The notes beneath the pieces are model-generated. The model saw nothing but the letters and a program-made list of their open reading frames with translations, searched no databases and had not been told where the DNA came from. A DNA stretch of 64,000 nt from Permianibacter sp046297695 (lineage in GTDB: Bacteria; Pseudomonadota; Gammaproteobacteria; Enterobacterales; Permianibacteraceae): contig JBKBHF010000022.1 in the NCBI GenBank assembly GCA_046297695.1, forward strand, positions 1 to 64,000, written 5' to 3'. Shown one piece after another: positions 6,954 through 14,045 of the stretch (the stretch's first letter is position 1; each line of letters starts with the position of its first letter). The translations under genes and the position numbers were made by a program.

Positions 6954-9209
6954 TCATGCAATCAAATCCTCGGGTGGGTACTCAGGGCCTGTGGTCAACA
7001 GGCCCAATCTGGCGTCGTACAATCGTTGGCTTGCTTGCGCGTACAGCCCAGGTAGCACCGCCACCACATCGCCGGACTTCTCAAGCGCCAAGAGTTGTCG
7101 ATCTGGCAGGCTGACCGTGTGTCGCTGTAATTTGCGCATCAACGCCCGGTGTGGTCCGAGGCGTTTCAGTTCATCAATCAGATGTTCGCCCTCGCCATGC
7201 CAGACCAATACCGGCTTGTAGCCACTTTCTTCTATCAACTGAAAGCGGGCGCCGGCGGTACGGAACTGGAATTCTCCTTTCTGGGCACGGTCCTGCTCCG
7301 TCTTTGTAGCGGCCAACAAACGCAGAATCGCATGCTTATCGAAGCTGTTGATCTGGGCGTAAAAGCGGTCGAAGTAGCGGGTAAATGTTTGCGGATCGTG
7401 TAGGTCGCATTGATCCAGCGCGAGCAATTCTTTAGCCGCTTGCTCTGCCTTGCGCAGCAGGCCGCGTGGTGCTGGCCGCGGTGGGTGGAATACATAGACA
7501 TCACCAGGCTTGGGCAGTCTCCCTTCACGATTGCAGCGGCCTGCAGCCTGGGCAATGGAGTCGAGACCGGCAAAGGCCCGGTAGACGACTGGAAAGTCCA
7601 GGTCGACACCCGCTTCCACCAGTTGTGTGCTGACAACTTTAATCGGTTCACCATCTTTCAGTCGTTGCCGGATAAGAGCAATGGTTTCTGACCGATGCTG
7701 GGCGCACATCAGTGCAGACAGATGAATGGCCTCCGGGATCAGCTTTGCCATCTCGCGCGCATCGTCGCGCCGGCCCACGATGCACAGCACTTGTGCATGT
7801 GATTGCAGTTGCTCGACAACGGCAGGCCATTGCTGGGCCTCATTGCTGGCCGGCCAGTGAATGTGAACCCGCTGCAGTTGGCGGTAGAGATTGTCCGGAT
7901 CGGGGGCGAGCTCCCGCATTGTGGGCAAGCCTGCCAGCACCGGACGCCCCATGCTGTCGTGTCGACTGGTCAGCATAGGCTGCGTTGCCGTCGAAATAAC
8001 AACACTGACGCGGTAATGACGGGTGAGTTCATTCAGCACATGCAGGATTGGAGCGAGAAACTCCGCTGGTAGCAGCTGGGCTTCATCGAAAATGACAACG
8101 CTGTTAACGATGTTATGCAGCTTGCGACAGCGCGAGGTTTTGGCTGCATAGCAGGACTCAAGGAACTGGACGTTGGTGGTGACAATGATGGGAGCATCCC
8201 AGTTCTCGCAGGCGAGTCGGCTGCGCGGAGTCTCTTGCTCCGTATCAAGGTTGCTATGGTGCTCGATAACATTTTCATGGCCGAAAATGTCTCGAAGGAT
8301 ATCGGCAGTTTGCTCGATGATGCTGGTGTAGGGGATAACGTAAATAACTCGCTTCATCCCGTGCAAAACGGCGTGGTGCAACGCAAACCCCAGCGAGGCG
8401 AGCGTCTTACCGCCTCCTGTCGGGACGGTCAGTGAGAAGATTCCAGGTGCCTGGCTCGCTCCGTTCAGGCAAGCGGTGAGAATCTCGGCACGCAGTTTGT
8501 GCACGGCGGTAGTTGGCGTGGCAAAGCGTGCCATGTGTCGCTGATAGGCGGGCAACAACGACGTGAGCGCAGCATATCCCTGTCGATTTTCTGCACGCGC
8601 CGGGTCCATGAAGGCTTCGGTATCAAGAAAATCGGCGTCCACCAGCGCCGAGAACACTAGCCGCAACCAAAAATGCCAGCCGTCGAACCCGGCTATGGGG
8701 CGTTCGAGAGTTGTGCTGAGCTTGCGGATGTCGTCGGGGATAGCGGTTCCTGCGGACAGCGCGTCGTGCCATTCCTCAAGATGCTCAAGCCGTTCGCTCA
8801 GCGCGCCGCCTGCACTCACGTCATCACCGGCCAGCCAGTCGGGCAGGCCGGCATGGTGTCCTGCAATCAGGTAAGCCAACAGGCGGCCACGCGCCCCGCA
8901 GGTTTGTACAGCATGAATTGCACCGGCCAGCGCATGTGGCGTTTTGCCGGGCTTGCCGTCCTCAATATGGGCATCAATGCCATTCACTTGTCGGATGTAG
9001 CGCTGGAAACCAGGGCGATACTTGCCCAAGTCATGCCACAGCCCTGCTTGTTTGGCCCATGCCGCTGCCTGAAATGAATCGGCGAAGTCCGCCGCAAGCT
9101 TCGCGGTCCCGCGTAGGTGCTCGGCCAGTTCGTGGTCGATTTGCCGCCCCGTTGAGGTGAGGCGGACATGTGCCAAAAATTCTGACATGAGGGTTGCTTG
9201 CCTGGGCAT
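6954..9209 (-). CDS. cas3: CRISPR-associated helicase/nuclease Cas3
   Basis: A 751-aa fusion of HD nuclease and SF2 helicase that unwinds and degrades DNA bound by Cascade. HD residues include His14, His31 and the pair His59-Asp60 in GLWHDLGKY. Helicase motifs are TVPTGGGKTLA (Walker A, about 262-271), VVIFDEAQ (about 371-378), STAT (406-409) and QAAGRCNREG (motif VI). All catalytic motifs are intact. It heads the effector operon. A second ATG at 9188 (MSEFLAHVRL) fits the family start better; neither has a strong ribosome binding site. The stop lies 22 bp before the chosen cas5c start. Confidence 0.96.
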   Translation of the reverse strand: MPRQATLMSEFLAHVRLTSTGRQIDHELAEHLRGTAKLAADFADSFQAAAWAKQAGLWHDLGKYRPGFQRYIRQVNGIDAHIEDGKPGKTPHALAGAIHAVQTCGARGRLLAYLIAGHHAGLPDWLAGDDVSAGGALSERLEHLEEWHDALSAGTAIPDDIRKLSTTLERPIAGFDGWHFWLRLVFSALVDADFLDTEAFMDPARAENRQGYAALTSLLPAYQRHMARFATPTTAVHKLRAEILTACLNGASQAPGIFSLTVPTGGGKTLASLGFALHHAVLHGMKRVIYVIPYTSIIEQTADILRDIFGHENVIEHHSNLDTEQETPRSRLACENWDAPIIVTTNVQFLESCYAAKTSRCRKLHNIVNSVVIFDEAQLLPAEFLAPILHVLNELTRHYRVSVVISTATQPMLTSRHDSMGRPVLAGLPTMRELAPDPDNLYRQLQRVHIHWPASNEAQQWPAVVEQLQSHAQVLCIVGRRDDAREMAKLIPEAIHLSALMCAQHRSETIALIRQRLKDGEPIKVVSTQLVEAGVDLDFPVVYRAFAGLDSIAQAAGRCNREGRLPKPGDVYVFHPPRPAPRGLLRKAEQAAKELLALDQCDLHDPQTFTRYFDRFYAQINSFDKHAILRLLAATKTEQDRAQKGEFQFRTAGARFQLIEESGYKPVLVWHGEGEHLIDELKRLGPHRALMRKLQRHTVSLPDRQLLALEKSGDVVAVLPGLYAQASQRLYDARLGLLTTGPEYPPEDLIA

Positions 9210-9236
9210 TCAATCTGCTGGTAGATATTCAGCCGC

Positions 9237-9263
9237 TCATGGGCGCAAAAATTGCGCTCATGA
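9237..9263. promoter_or_regulatory. Near-perfect palindrome upstream of cas3, candidate operator
   Basis: Arms TCATGGGCGCAA (9237-9248) and TTGCGCTCATGA (9252-9263) form a 12-bp inverted repeat with one mismatch and a 3-bp centre. It lies 28 bp before the cas3 ATG. On the minus strand a consensus TTGACA sits just upstream (9283-9278), and TATAGT occurs further upstream (9296-9291). A palindrome beside the likely effector promoter suggests a dimeric regulator. No regulator gene is in the locus. Nothing else was recognised in 9210-9381. Confidence 0.45.
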
Positions 9264-9381
9264 TTACATCTGGCGACTGTCAAGAGCAGGACTATAGGGG
9301 CATTTCGAGCGGCAGGTCATCTTGCAGGTGCACATCGGTGTGCGGTGCATCATTTCTCTACGGCCGTGGTGGGCGTGCTGC

Positions 9382-9939
9382 TCAGCGCGGTTGTGGTCGG
9401 AGTGGCCGGCGCAGCGGCCAGCTCGCCAGCGTCTGATAGCGCACCCCGTCTTTGCTGTTGTGCGAAGCCATCAGGCAATAGCGCTGGCATTCCAGTGTCA
9501 AGGCTAGCGGTGACGCCGCTGGTGGCACTGGCGGCTCGACATCGCGGGCGAGCGTGATGTGCGGTTGATAACGATGCTCTTTTTTGGCGCTGCCGTAGCG
9601 TCCTTGCAGTTGCTGGCAGTGGCGCGCCAAGGCCAGCAGGCTGTCGGGTATCGCGGTGGGCGCCACGAACAAGACTTTCGGTTTGGCGAAGTAGCCGAGT
9701 TCGCCCAATTCGAGCGAGAACGGCGGCAGGGTGATGCGCTGGTTGCCAAGTTGGTCATCATCAAGCAGGGCATCAAGGGCGGCGTCAGTGATCTCGCCAA
9801 GAAAGGCCAAGGTCAGATGGAAATTGCCGACCGGTACCCAGCGTCCGCTGCCGAGCGGCAACTGTCGTCGCCAATGGTCCAGGGTCAGCGCGGCGGCTTG
9901 CGGCACTGGCAAGGCAAAAAACACCCGGGTCTGCGCCAT
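9382..9939 (-). CDS. thpR: RNA 2',3'-cyclic phosphodiesterase (2H/LigT family)
   Basis: A 185-aa 2H phosphoesterase that opens RNA 2',3'-cyclic phosphates. The two catalytic HxTx motifs are present: HLTL at 41-44 and HITL at 127-130. The start MAQTRVFFALPVP is typical. The reading frame extends far upstream (to 11379) but that part is the complement of hrpB, so the ATG at 9939 is used. It is divergent from hrpB and lies upstream of cas3 on the same strand. It probably belongs to the host chromosome rather than the CRISPR locus. Confidence 0.9.
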   Translation of the reverse strand: MAQTRVFFALPVPQAAALTLDHWRRQLPLGSGRWVPVGNFHLTLAFLGEITDAALDALLDDDQLGNQRITLPPFSLELGELGYFAKPKVLFVAPTAIPDSLLALARHCQQLQGRYGSAKKEHRYQPHITLARDVEPPVPPAASPLALTLECQRYCLMASHNSKDGVRYQTLASWPLRRPLRPQPR

Positions 9940-10065
9940 CGTGGTTGTGTTGCGTTGATTGCGAAAAGGCAAGTGTGCCAGCTTTTGTGCCGCACCGCAG
10001 GTGGGCGAGCGGTTCGGGCATAATGCCGGCCGGCGATCAGCAGACGGATTCAGGTTGCAAGTGAC

Positions 10066-12609
10066 ATGGCGGAAATAAGTGCTACCGGGCCGGGTGAAAT
10101 GGCGTTGCCGATTGACGCCGTGTTGCCGACGCTGCTGGCGACCTTGAACCACTCGACGCGCGTGGTGTTGTCGGCCGCACCCGGTGCCGGCAAAACCACC
10201 CGCGTTCCGCTGGCGCTGCTGGCGGCCGAATGGTTGGCCGGCAAACAGATTCTGATGCTGGAGCCGCGCCGGCTCGCGGCGGTGCGCGCCGCGCAGTACA
10301 TGGCGCAGCAACTCGGTGAAGCGGTCGGTGCGCGCGTGGGCTATCGCATCCGCGGTGACAGCAAGGTGTCGGCCGCGACCCGCATCGTGGTGGTGACCGA
10401 AGGCATTCTGACCCGCATGCTGCAGGATGATCCGGAATTGTCCGGCGTTGGCATGGTCCTGTTTGATGAATTTCACGAGCGTTCGCTGCACGCCGATCTG
10501 GGGCTGGCGCTGACGCTCGATGTGCAGGACAGTCTGCGCGACGACCTGCGGCTGCTGGTGATGTCGGCGACGCTCGACGGCGTCGCGGTGGCCGCGCTGC
10601 TCGCGCAGAACGGCGTGCCGGCGCCGGTGGTGGAAAGCCAGGGGCGCAGCTTTCCGGTCCGCACCGTTTATCTCGGTCGCAATGCCAGTGCGCATCTTGA
10701 GCCACAAGTGGTCAGCGCGATTCAGCAGGCACTGAAGGAAGAAACCGGCGATGCCCTGGTGTTTCTGCCGGGCCAGCGCGAGATCCGCCGCGTCCAGCAG
10801 CTGCTGGACGAGCTGGCGCTGACCGGGGTTGAGGTGCACGCGCTGTTCGGTGAGGCCTCGCCGGCGCAGCAACAGGCGGCGCTGGCGCCCGCGCCGGCCG
10901 GTGTTCGCAAACTCATTCTCGCCACCGCAATCGCGGAGACCAGTTTGACCATCGATGGTGTCCGCATCGTGATCGACAGCGGGCTGGCCCGGGTTGCCCG
11001 TTTCGATCCGGTGCGTGGCATGTCGGGGCTGGTGACCGTCAGTGTGTCGCAGGCGACGGCCGAGCAGCGCCGTGGCCGTGCCGGCCGTCAGCAAGCCGGC
11101 GTTTGTTACCGGCTGTGGCCGGAGAGTCAGCAGTTGTCGTTGCCACGCTTTCCGACCCCGGAATTGCTCAGCACCGATCTGACGCCATTCGCGCTGGAGT
11201 TGGCGCAGTGGGGTGTGCGCGAGGTCACCAGCCTGCGTCTGCTCGACGTGCCGCCCGCTGCCCATCTGCAACAGGCGCGCGATCTGTTGCGCCAGCTCGG
11301 CGCGCTCGACGACAACGACAGTTTGACTCCGCACGGTCGTGCGTTGGCATGTTTGCCGGTGCACCCCCGTTACGGCCATATGCTGGTGCGTGGCAAGGAG
11401 CTCGGGTTAGGCGCGCTTGCCTGTGATGTCGCGGCGCTTTTGGAAGAACGCGACATCCTGCGCGGTGCTGATCGCAGTGATGTCGATTTGCATACCCGCT
11501 GGTTGGCGTTGGTGCATGGCGGCGCAGTCGATCGGGGCGCCCGCGAACGCGCCAGGCAACAAGCCAAACGCTTGCGTGGTTTGATGCAGGTAAGCAGCGA
11601 AGCGGATCAGGACGAGCACATCGGCACGTTGCTGGCGCTGGCTTACCCGGATCGGATCGCCCGCCAGCGCAGCGAGCGCTCCTTACGCTATCAACTGGCC
11701 AGCGGCATCGGCGCCAGCCTGCCGGATGGCAGTGCGCTGGCGCGAGAGCCATTTCTGGCGGTGGCGGAGGTCGACGGTGTCGGCGCCGATGCGAAAATTT
11801 TTCTGGCGGCCGCGCTGCCGGCCGCGCAGCTGGAAAGCGTGTTTGGCGATCTCATCGTGACCCGCGACGATGTCAGCTGGGACAGCCGTGAGCAGTGCGT
11901 GGTCGCGCGCCGTCGGCGCGCCCTCGGCCAGCTGATGTTCAGCGAGCAAACCATCGAAGCGGAACCGGCCGCGCGCACCGCGGCGCTGCTCGACGGGGTG
12001 CGTCAGCTTGGCCTGTCGGTACTCGACTGGTCCGGTGCGGCTGGCCAGTGGCGCGCGCGCAGCGAATGGTTGCGGCTGAACGGTTTCGCGCCGGCCGATT
12101 GGCCGGCGCTCAGCGACGCGGCCTTGCTTGCCACGCTCAGCGAATGGCTCGGGCCTTTCGTCACCGGCATCCGGACCAAGGCGCAGCTCGCCAATGTCGA
12201 TCTGCTGCCGGCGCTGAAGAGCTGTTTCGATTACAACCAGCAGCAAGAATTGGAGCGGTTGGCGCCGACCCACCTGACGGTGCCGACCGGTTCGCGCATC
12301 GCGCTCGATTACAGCGGCCCGCAGCCGGTGCTGGCGGTGCGCATCCAGGAAATGTTTGGCGAGCGCGACACCCCGCGCCTTGCCGGCGGTAAAGCCAAGG
12401 TGCTGATCCACCTGCTCGCGCCGGGTCGGCAGCCGCTGGCGGTGACCCAGGATCTGGCGAGTTTCTGGCAGAACGCCTATCCCGACGTGCGCAAGGACAT
12501 GCGCGGTCAGTACCCGAAACATTACTGGCCGGAAAACCCGCTGGAAGCGGAGCCGACCCGGCGCAGCAAGGCGGCTGACGACCGGGCCAAAAAGCGGGCC
12601 GGTAACTGA
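10066..12609 (+). CDS. hrpB: ATP-dependent RNA helicase HrpB
   Basis: An 847-aa DEAH-box helicase of the HrpB type. Motifs in order: AAPGAGKTTRVPLAL (motif I), VLFDEFHERSL (a DEFH variant of motif II typical of HrpB), LLVMSATLDG (motif III), ILATAIAETSLTIDGV (motif V region) and QRRGRAGRQQAG (motif VI). The C-terminal HrpB-specific domain ends in YPKHYWPENPLEAEPTRR, the usual family ending. An alternative start at Met12 (10099, MALPIDAVLPTLLATL) matches where homologues begin; ribosome binding sites do not decide. The cellular role of HrpB is poorly defined. Confidence 0.96.
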   Translation: MAEISATGPGEMALPIDAVLPTLLATLNHSTRVVLSAAPGAGKTTRVPLALLAAEWLAGKQILMLEPRRLAAVRAAQYMAQQLGEAVGARVGYRIRGDSKVSAATRIVVVTEGILTRMLQDDPELSGVGMVLFDEFHERSLHADLGLALTLDVQDSLRDDLRLLVMSATLDGVAVAALLAQNGVPAPVVESQGRSFPVRTVYLGRNASAHLEPQVVSAIQQALKEETGDALVFLPGQREIRRVQQLLDELALTGVEVHALFGEASPAQQQAALAPAPAGVRKLILATAIAETSLTIDGVRIVIDSGLARVARFDPVRGMSGLVTVSVSQATAEQRRGRAGRQQAGVCYRLWPESQQLSLPRFPTPELLSTDLTPFALELAQWGVREVTSLRLLDVPPAAHLQQARDLLRQLGALDDNDSLTPHGRALACLPVHPRYGHMLVRGKELGLGALACDVAALLEERDILRGADRSDVDLHTRWLALVHGGAVDRGARERARQQAKRLRGLMQVSSEADQDEHIGTLLALAYPDRIARQRSERSLRYQLASGIGASLPDGSALAREPFLAVAEVDGVGADAKIFLAAALPAAQLESVFGDLIVTRDDVSWDSREQCVVARRRRALGQLMFSEQTIEAEPAARTAALLDGVRQLGLSVLDWSGAAGQWRARSEWLRLNGFAPADWPALSDAALLATLSEWLGPFVTGIRTKAQLANVDLLPALKSCFDYNQQQELERLAPTHLTVPTGSRIALDYSGPQPVLAVRIQEMFGERDTPRLAGGKAKVLIHLLAPGRQPLAVTQDLASFWQNAYPDVRKDMRGQYPKHYWPENPLEAEPTRRSKAADDRAKKRAGN

Positions 12610-12953
12610 CCCGGATTCCGTTCCGAAAATTGGCCATCCAAAAGCGAGTGGAACGCGCGAAACGGCGGTCGTCACGGCGCCAATAAATCAATGAAAGAAC
12701 GCACCACGACGGCGCATCCGGTTGAATTTGGATGGCCAACATTTTTATTGCACCGGCAAATCGACCGGCGCATATTGGCTCTCGCCGTCATGTGGCGGCT
12801 TGGAACCTCCGGAGACGAATCTTTCGTGGCAGCAGCAGGGCAAGGACCCGGCTGTCGCGAGGGCATTCCGACCGGGGGTTTTTGCGTTTCTTTATTCGAG
12901 AAAAGTGTGCCCGAGCAACCGGGCGTCGGTACAACCTGTGAGTGGATGGAATC
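12610..12953 (+). promoter_or_regulatory. Gene-free leader with inverted repeat and attenuator-like hairpin
   Basis: No credible gene is seen here. A perfect 13-bp inverted repeat has its arms at 12630-12642 (TTGGCCATCCAAA) and 12727-12739. A GC-rich imperfect hairpin (CCCGG at 12847-12851 with CCGGG at 12872-12876) is followed by GG and TTTTT (12879-12883), which resembles an attenuator about 70 nt before the AdoMet-decarboxylase-like gene. The region between contains further short complementary pieces. Function is unknown; this could be a structured 5' leader. Confidence 0.35.
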
Positions 12954-13340
12954 ATGGCGTGGGATGAATACAAGAACATTACCGTCAACGGCTGCCGCTA
13001 TTACGGCAAGCACATGATGCTGACCTGCGAGGCCTGCAACGACAATCTGTTGTCGGTCGAGACAATGAAGGAATTCCTGAAAGAGCTGGCCGACAAGATT
13101 GACATGATCCGCTACGGCGAGCCGATCGCCGCCCGCTTCGGTGACGGTTGCCAGGTCGGCATTTCGGCGGTGCAGCTCATCACCACGTCGGCGTTGACCG
13201 TACACACCAACGATCAGGCCCGTGACATGTACCTCGACGTGTTCAGCTGCAAATGGTTTGAAGAAGAAACGGTGATGGCGGTGGTCAACAAATACTACGC
13301 ACCGAAACAAATCACTCATCAGATTGTGATTCGGAAATGA
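12954..13340 (+). CDS. S-adenosylmethionine decarboxylase-like protein (SpeD/SpeH family)
   Basis: A 128-aa protein that looks like a class-1 bacterial AdoMet decarboxylase or one of its homologues. Relatives are pyruvoyl enzymes of polyamine synthesis, and some SpeD homologues have become ornithine or arginine decarboxylases. The core TTSALTVHTNDQARDMYLDV carries Ser79, His84 and, further on, Cys99 (VFSCK), at the positions of the pyruvoyl Ser, processing His and acid Cys. The canonical Glu-Ser-His is Thr-Ser-Ala here, so self-cleavage is uncertain. The ATG at 12954 is preferred over an in-frame GTG at 12942. The gene stands alone before the SET-domain gene. Confidence 0.7.
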   Translation: MAWDEYKNITVNGCRYYGKHMMLTCEACNDNLLSVETMKEFLKELADKIDMIRYGEPIAARFGDGCQVGISAVQLITTSALTVHTNDQARDMYLDVFSCKWFEEETVMAVVNKYYAPKQITHQIVIRK

Positions 13341-13419
13341 CAAACGACAGCGGCGGGCCCTGGCTCGCCGCTGGCACATTTGCCAATGGCGTTCACGCAA
13401 GCGATGTTAAGGAGAACCC

Positions 13420-13917
13420 ATGTCAGCACCAATGATGGCGATGGCCTCAACGCACGCCGATGCAGCTGCCACAGCCGCACCGTCCGGACAACGTTACTAC
13501 GCCCAGCTCTGTCCACCGTTTGCCAACGAGCCAACCCGGGATCGGGTCAAGGTCATCAGCACCGATGATGGCAAAGGCGAGGGCCTGCAGGCGGTGACCG
13601 GTTTTCGCGCCGGCGAAATTGTGTTCACCTTCACCGGTACGGTGGTCAGTGAGCAAACCCTGTATACCCTGCAGATCGAGCCGGGCAAATACCTGTCCGA
13701 TCCGCTGGTGATGGGCAAGGTGCTGCACGCTTGCGAGCCCAATATGCACTGCGACATGCGCACGCTCACCTTCACCGCGGTGCGTGATATCGCCCCGGGC
13801 GAAATGCTGACCATGGATTATGAGAGCACCGAGGATGAGTTGTTCCGGCAATTTTTCTGCGGTTGCGGTGCGGCGAGTTGCCGCGGCTGGATCCGGGGCC
13901 GCAAGATCCCGCGCTGA
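13420..13917 (+). CDS. SET-domain protein (putative lysine methyltransferase)
   Basis: A 165-aa SET-domain protein. Visible signatures are GKGEGLQAVTGFRAGEIVFTF (N-SET), HACEPNMHCDMRTLTFTAVRDI (the N-x-H region), GEMLTMDYES (DY motif) and a post-SET-like cluster FFCGCGAASCRGWI with three Cys. SET proteins transfer methyl groups from AdoMet to protein lysines. Bacterial substrates are mostly unknown. Translation starts at an ATG with AAGGAG 5 nt upstream. The neighbouring gene is also AdoMet-related by family, which may be chance. The first 25 residues are Ala/Thr-rich and low complexity. Confidence 0.82.
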   Translation: MSAPMMAMASTHADAAATAAPSGQRYYAQLCPPFANEPTRDRVKVISTDDGKGEGLQAVTGFRAGEIVFTFTGTVVSEQTLYTLQIEPGKYLSDPLVMGKVLHACEPNMHCDMRTLTFTAVRDIAPGEMLTMDYESTEDELFRQFFCGCGAASCRGWIRGRKIPR

Positions 13918-13953
13918 AAGCAGCGGCTGAACGCGCGGTCAGCGTACACGACA

Positions 13954-13985
13954 CGGGGGCGGCGACAGCCGGCCCCGTTTGCTTT
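13954..13985 (+). terminator. Terminator-like hairpin after the SET gene
   Basis: Arms CGGGGGCGGC (13954-13963) and GCCGGCCCCG (13968-13977) pair with one mismatch around GACA. TTTGCTTT follows. This probably ends transcription of the SET gene before mrcB. The T tract is interrupted, so strength is uncertain. Confidence 0.5.
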
Positions 13986-14045
13986 GCAGCGCGAGCGCAC
14001 AACCTGTGCATCGGTTGGTTGAGCGCCGGTAGCCGCTGCGGTAAC

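Noticed and set aside
9940..11379. Long minus-strand extension of thpR
   Set aside because: It is antisense to hrpB, low complexity, and thpR similarity starts only at 9939.
12691..13017. Frame of 108 aa before the AdoMet-decarboxylase-like gene
   Set aside because: No family resemblance, overlaps the real gene and lacks a ribosome binding site; the region looks like a leader.
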